DNA from: Spirometra erinaceieuropaei
Lineage: Eukaryota; Platyhelminthes; Cestoda; Diphyllobothriidea; Diphyllobothriidae
NCBI GenBank assembly: GCA_902702965.1
Contig: CACRXP010001167.1
Span: 71,023-135,022, forward strand
DNA length: 64,000 bases
Direction: 5' to 3'
The translations under genes and the position numbers were made by a program. Below the pieces are notes generated by a model. It saw nothing but the letters and a program-made list of their open reading frames with translations. It did not search any database and had not been told where the DNA came from. This document shows, piece by piece, positions 58,430 to 64,000 of the stretch. The number at the start of each line of letters is the position of its first letter. Position 1 is the first letter of the stretch.

Positions 58430-61400
58430 ACTTTCAAAAAGGGTCCGTTGCAGATCACCAAAATGAAGGTGATGTCATTGGCAAGGATTTGACCTAGAAT
58501 GTGATTTCTCGTTGCTGTTGAGTGGGCCAACTAAGCTTGATTAAAACAATTAATATCTTGAAAACGCTGGGACCTAAGGGGACATAAATTTGAAAGCCAG
58601 TTTGACTGGGAAGGGTTAACTCTCTAGTGGTCATTTTGATGTCAAAAGTAGATTCTGAAAGTGATTTCAAAAGCGCACGGGATTGTACATCCCTTCTAAT
58701 GATGAGTGGGAGTAAGAAGGTCAGGGCATTCAGATCACATAGAAAGGGCTTTGAGGGAGATCTGATGCATAAAAGGCAACCATCACCACGCGTAGTTGTG
58801 AGCCCGCGGAGGTGAGAATCAAAGTCGTCCAACAACAAAGATTCCAGATTTAGATTAGGTGTTCTGAATTGCATTTAACGTGTACAGTCCAGTGGAAAGT
58901 TCCTTCTGCTGATTTTGCTGCCGAAATTTTTAATTAACATTTATGCAAGTCGTTGATGTTTTTCGGAAAGATAAAATTTAAACTCGAAGATCTCGAATTT
59001 TAACATTATTTTGCAACACACTTTCCAGCGTGGTCTTCACAGCCTTATTATCTGCCACAAATACGTGTATTTTCTGTATTTGACCGGATGTTTACCCCGT
59101 AGATTCCACACAGCGGAAGTCTGGTTAGAAACCACATGCGATCCCGCGCTTCACCGCACCACATTTTGTATCTCGCTGAACTAATCCACGTTGTTTGTAA
59201 CTTACGCATCTACTTCTATAACTCGCAAGCAACGGCTGTCAACGTCCATTCGTTCCAACTATCTCCATCTTTCATCAAACAATGTTTTGACAGGATAATT
59301 ATCATCCGATCGGTAAAAACTGTCCCCTCTTGACCATGGTCTTGGAAACCCTATAAGGGTTGTTCTCGTTCCCTACACACGTGTCCACAATGAAACCAAA
59401 GACAGCTTGAGACATGGATTTCAAATACCGGTTTAGCGCACGACCGATTTATTTGATTTGGTGAGTGAGGAGACCGCAGTTGGTTGATTTCTTTCCTGTT
59501 GGGTTGTATAATTTTTATCGAGATACTGAATGAAAGGGACGAATTCTGATATTTTGGCGCAATCGTAAGTGATTTTCAGCAGGTCTGTTCAGATAGAGGC
59601 ATCATATACTTCACGTAGACATTTCAACTTATTCAGTGCTGATTCCGAAGGCTTTAGTGGGGTTAGCGCAGTGTCGCTCGCTTTTTGTTGATTCGATTTT
59701 CGGTTTTACTCTTTAAATGCGCTTTGATTAGAGAACGATTTTGTGCCTTGAACGCAACGACCGTCGTCAGAACATCATCCTCTCACTTGCCGGAAGAAGC
59801 CCGTTAATGCGAATTAGCTGCCTTCCCGTCATGCAGAGAGCATTTATCAACTCGCACTCCACTGAAACTGTTATGGCTGCCTAAGCGCACTGTGCGAAAT
59901 TCTTTGCACCTTGAGCTCCGTCCAAGGGAACTTCCCTGTACTCTGGGTATCAGTGCCATGTCGACACCACTTTTGCCTTTGTTTTCTACAGCAGGATTTC
60001 CGAAGACCTAAAAACAAACCGGTGTTCTGCGATTTAGGTTAAAGGCGAGTCTCTCAGGAGCAGTATTTATCGGACTCCTGAGACTGGGCTTCCTTTTAGG
60101 GGGTCTACAGGGATGAGCTGTCACACTGAACAAACTTCATGTGATTTATTTTTGCGAATCTGCGCGGAGGAGAGCCTGATAGTGAAATCTCGGCCTTTCT
60201 TGGCTCACCGCCGTAAGACGGAGTCCCTACTGGTTGATATATGACATCTGTTTAACTGTTTAAGATAGAGCTGCTTATCGGGCTTCAAAGGCGCTACCAA
60301 ATTTGCACTCTGTATCGGCTTTCGCATGTGTGTAAACCGCGCAGATCGGGCCATTTCCTCAGGCATAATTCATGTTTACCGTCCTGTCATTGCACTCTCT
60401 GTAATTCCATAATGGCATTCTGTTGCAGAACCAGTCGGTTAAAATTCGGAATATCGGCCAGTAAAATTGGTGCGACAACCCAACCATTCGTTAGATTTAC
60501 CACCAAACGCCCTCGTATGAATACATGTGAAGGACTGCACATAGACAGGGGATTGCTTGTTCAATGCACAACGCCGGCTACCACAGAATCCATATCAATT
60601 CGCCGACATGTTCGCGGTATTTCATCGATGACGACTATCATATTTGGTGAAGTTGCCTCTGCGTGGATGTTATTTTGGTAACAAAGGGTCACGCGGTGTC
60701 GCCCCTGACTTCTCTGCATCCCATCTGCTTATCTTATTACTCATACTGAATTTAGTTAGCAAAATTAAGTGGCGACAAGATTGAGGTTACCTAGCACTCT
60801 GCTGTTTTGACCTAATCTGCACCAACCGCGACATGTTTCTCATTAGCCTTTCCATCCGAATCAGACTTCACAAACTGAGATACAGGTATCCATGAAGGCA
60901 GTCACATGAACGACTGAGACAGTTGTCTTCATTTAATTTAACTCGAGAGTGGGTGCACTTGTGCTTGTTGCTGCTTTTTGGGGCCACTGATGAGCCGTGC
61001 ATGTCGGGCGAGGACAATAAGGGATACTTAGTTATTTTGGATGGGCATTGGGACAAGCTGTCACCTAACCAAGTAATCTACTTGACTCTGGCTGACTACC
61101 ACACCGATGCGCATCCAGTAAAGACCGTCACCACCTGGTAATTGGTAATTAAAATATGAATTGGAGTACTGTGAGGAAGACTTGCACTGTGGCACTCTCA
61201 TCCTCCCACCAAACGCCCTCCGGTCCCTTTAACAGGACACGAGCGTGACGGCTGTAAGTAGCCTTCGATGCCTCGGAACATTTCCCAAAGATACACACAT
61301 CTGGCCACGTTTTTAAGCGTTTGTCGTGAGCAAAGATGCTCGCCACCATTTCAGGGAGAGGAATGGTGGCTTATACGTTATTTAAAAAACTATAGGTGAC

Positions 61401-61890
61401 TCGCGCAGCGTTCACATTACCATCTCTTCCATACCAATCATCGTCGAATTCCATGACAATAACAATATGACTAAATATGGGCCTGTCTCATTGGCTGACC
61501 GGACATTTATCCTCGTCTGTGCGTACCCTACGCATTCTGGTCCATACACGCACACAAGTCGGGCTTCACAAACCTTAATATGCCATCAATGTCGGCCTTC
61601 ATAAAGGCCATACTGGCGAAGAACTATTGCCTTTTGACTCTCGGTCCAGAAAAGAGATGATATCCGGCTACTTTTCGGCATCCCTTGCGACTCCTAGCTC
61701 TTTGTTGTATATTACGGCTCGCCACACTTATTATGGAAGTTTCAAGGTAGTTTCCGACGATGCCCACCATGTGCTCCACGATAGTGTGGGAGCAGGGACA
61801 GCGACTCGCGCGTGAATTCGTTTACAGTGATAGCAGACTTGCTCAGCGCCTACCGCACTCTCTCCTATTCTCACATCTGAGCCCGATGTC
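58430..61890. other. No recognised gene
   Basis: Open frames at 60328-60681 (+) and 61149-61349 (-, containing HARVLLKGPEGVWWEDES) look fairly protein-like but match no family known to me. Confidence 0.4.
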
Positions 61891-61929
61891 ACGACAGAGT
61901 TAAAAAAACCAGATGCGCGAGAGGGCGCG

Positions 61930-62800
61930 GGTGGCTGGCATGACGAAAGTCCACATCTGAGCATGCCACCACATCGGCTCGGATCCCATTGAGTGGGAGT
62001 GGTATAGAGACCCCTTTAAAAAGGAGCAATTACAGCCTGCCTCTCTGTTCACCAGTCGGCCACTCCATATGAACTCACACTGGGCCGATTTCGAGGTCCG
62101 AGTTATCCCGTCGGTTACCAGCCTTCCAAGCTTTAAAATTTAGCGTACCGTGATAGATTCAAGCACGTCAGACAGTCTGTAGTGAGGAATATGTGCTGAG
62201 ACCGTCGAATTAATTCTCTCCACTCTCAGACACCAGTCCGCTGTCCAAGCCGGTTTGTTGTCTGATGGAGGGAGTGGACGCAGTGGTTGACAGGGCTAAA
62301 TAACCCGTCCGTGCGCTACATACGTGACCTGGCTCCCAAAACGCACACACCAGGGTTACACAAGAAGGGGGTGAGCGTCTGGGATTCAAATGTGTGAGTG
62401 CCATTAAGAAGGAGTCATCGCAGTGTGACTCTCAGTCCACCAGTCGGCCGCACAACCCAAATCACGCAAATGGACTGACTGCGTGCTCTGAGGGAAGTCG
62501 TCAGTTGGCAACCTTCCAAGCCACGACTTTTAGGGCACCGTGGCAGTCTCAAGCGCGTCAGATTGTGTATGGTGGGGAATTCTGCCCCGCAAATCGACCT
62601 AACTAGTTCTGCCACATCCCTTGCACCAGTCGACCGTCCAGGCGGCCAACCAACTGATGCTGAGATTGCGAGAGATGGCTGACAGAATTGAGAATAGCTC
62701 GCCTGCGCGCCCCACACGCACGACCTAGCTCTCCATATCCACACATTAGGATTTCACACACATGGTGGCAAGCCACTCGGATCTCAAATGTAGCAGAAAA
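61930..62800. repeat. ~390 bp tandem repeat, at least two full units
   Basis: CCTTCCAAG followed by TTTTAGGGCACCGTG-type sequence occurs at 62122 and 62512 (390 bp apart). GTGCG-type segments with CGTGACCTGGCTCC occur at about 62308 and 62702 (394 bp apart). A further related segment starts near 63781. The units adjoin the 3' side of the finger-coding LINE segment that follows. Confidence 0.75.
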
Positions 62801-62809
62801 GTCGCACGG

Positions 62810-63460
62810 AGAAAGCAGCCGAAGAGCACATTTCCCACTTACGTGAGAGGCGTCTGTGTTGATGCATGTGCTGATGCGGGAATACGTGGTGATGTGGTCT
62901 AATCTGCAGTGACTTACCGCAATTTTAGTGAATACGCATGTGACCGAGTAACTCCAGACGATGATTGAATGTGGGAGAGAAATACAGGCAATTGAGGCGA
63001 TTACGGCGGGTGTGTGTTGGTGCCTGGACACTAGAATGCCAGTCTGTACGATGGATTCGCATGCGACCCACCTGGCCGACGTGTGGCATGAATGCACGGT
63101 GGCAGTGTGAGCAGGGTAGGTTGGGAAATGCTGAGTGGCCGGGGTTGTTGTGCTGCTATTAGCGGTTGCGCCGGCGGGTGGGATTTGGTAGGACTGGGGA
63201 TAGAAGAGTTGTTGGTCGTGCAAAGTATGCTTGGTGTGTCAATATTGTGGTGAATTCCACTGTTTTGAATGCGCATGCGGCTGAATAGGTTCATGCAGTG
63301 AGTGAATGTGCGTGAACATTGCTGGCAGTGGAGGCGGATGTGGTGAGTTTATGTGGGGACTCCTGGTGCTGGCGCCCCGGTCGCAGTGCGATGGATTCAC
63401 AAGTGACCGACTAGGCCGATGCGTGAAGTGAATGTGCAATCACAATAAGGGTACGTTGGG
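62810..63460 (-). mobile_element. Finger-coding C-terminal part of an RTE-type LINE
   Basis: The minus strand reads MNLFSRMRIQNSGIHHNIDT, resembling C2H2-like 'MGLFGHMRIHDSGIH' units of flatworm LINEs, and further on CSHCHRAFMPHVGQVGRMRI, a C-x2-C ... H finger remnant with frameshifts between units. A Ser/Thr/Pro-rich stretch (SIPSPTKSHPPAQPL) separates the fingers. The RT part lies outside the window (above 64000) or is lost. Confidence 0.65.
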
Positions 63461-64000
63461 GCAGGGGTTGGCTAGGGATCGGGATCACTAACTGCGATGG
63501 CAAAAACACCCGTCAAACGCCTCCTACAGGACTGTTTGACTCCGTGTTAGGTTTAGTACAGCGGCGTAGCCCGTTTTAGGAGCCCAAATCTTAACATGTT
63601 GTATTTGGTTCATAAAGGCAGTGAGAAAAACCGTTGTCTCGGTTCCAGCGCAGTGGCAGTTAGGTGGATCTACACTGCACCTGCTTCACTCCCGCTTTCT
63701 ATAATCGCCGAGTTCCGATGGTAAGGTGAAGTCAAGTCGACCAGAGCTCGGCGTAGGTGTCAAGGCCGAACTGAACCAGTCTGTGCGTGCCACGCATGAC
63801 CGGGCTCCTAACTCCAAATGTGCCATTTAATGGAGGATACCATAGCTGACGCATAAGGGGTCATTGCAGTCTGGTCCTCAGTCTTGAGTAGAACCTAGTT
63901 ATCTCTTCAGTTGACAACTGCCAGAACAACGAGTTTTGTTATGTCGTGGTGGTATTGTTGTTTATGGTGGGGGATGAAGCGCCACGTCCCAGCCAAACCG
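63461..64000. other. No recognised gene; one more relative of the 390 bp repeat near 63781
   Basis: Apart from the segment GTGCGTGCCACGCATGACCG, similar to the unit at 62308 and 62702, nothing was recognised. Confidence 0.4.

Noticed and set aside
62603..63223. 206-codon minus-strand open frame as a host gene
   Set aside because: Neighbouring frames carry LINE finger remnants and tandem repeats. The frame is a shadow of decayed mobile sequence.

Overview
This is eukaryotic nuclear DNA. Genes are split by GT/AG introns, much of the sequence is non-coding, interstitial TTAGGG-like repeats are present, and there is a sequencing gap of Ns at 26404-26465. Tiny 36-46 bp introns, Penelope-like elements, an RTE-type LINE with a finger-like C-terminal region and a tRNA-derived SINE together suggest a parasitic flatworm, most likely a tapeworm of the Diphyllobothriidea. 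That placement is inference from repeat and intron style, not a database match.

Three host genes can be supported well. (1) The 5' half of a ferlin (multi-C2 membrane-fusion/repair protein) lies on the minus strand from 16785 to 1230 and runs off the left edge. Seven exons join in phase to give C2A, an acidic linker and the start of C2B; the first exon was not found. (2) A complete ELP3 (catalytic subunit of Elongator) lies on the plus strand, 38825-44095, in 14 exons. Nine introns of 36-46 bp crowd its 5' half, followed by a 2.4 kb intron and three mid-sized ones. (3) A complete, single-coding-exon LSM5 lies on the minus strand at 46534-46800. A weaker candidate is a histidine acid phosphatase on the minus strand (exon-like pieces near 23.2 and 21.9 kb).

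Most of the rest is degraded mobile DNA. Three Penelope-like lineages are visible: A (RT plus GIY-YIG; 14.2-15.3 and 27.2-28.5 kb, +), B (GIY-YIG ends; 17.6 and 58 kb, +) and C (GIY-YIG end and 3' tail; 29.7-30.5 and 35.8-36.3 kb, -). A further Penelope-type RT piece lies at 28.4-28.8 kb (-). Jockey/CR1-type LINE pieces lie at 29.5-33.2 kb (+) and 53.3-54.7 kb (-). RTE-type LINE pieces lie at 47.8-48.3, 50.1-52.4 and 62.6-63.5 kb (-). A tRNA-derived SINE family occurs at 1.1, 26.5, 51.5-51.9 and 52.9-53.2 kb. Many are nested: a SINE pair sits inside the RTE LINE, and a Penelope C copy sits inside a Jockey/CR1 LINE.

Other structures include a ~1.3 kb foldback element with ~320 bp inverted arms (20.08-21.40 kb), TTAGGG-like arrays followed by a shared module (6.1-6.4 and 26.8-27.2 kb, the second abutting a Penelope RT), a ~206 bp tandem repeat (11.9-12.4 kb) and a ~390 bp tandem repeat (61.9-62.8 kb). 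No operon-like layout, CRISPR array or complete rRNA gene was seen.
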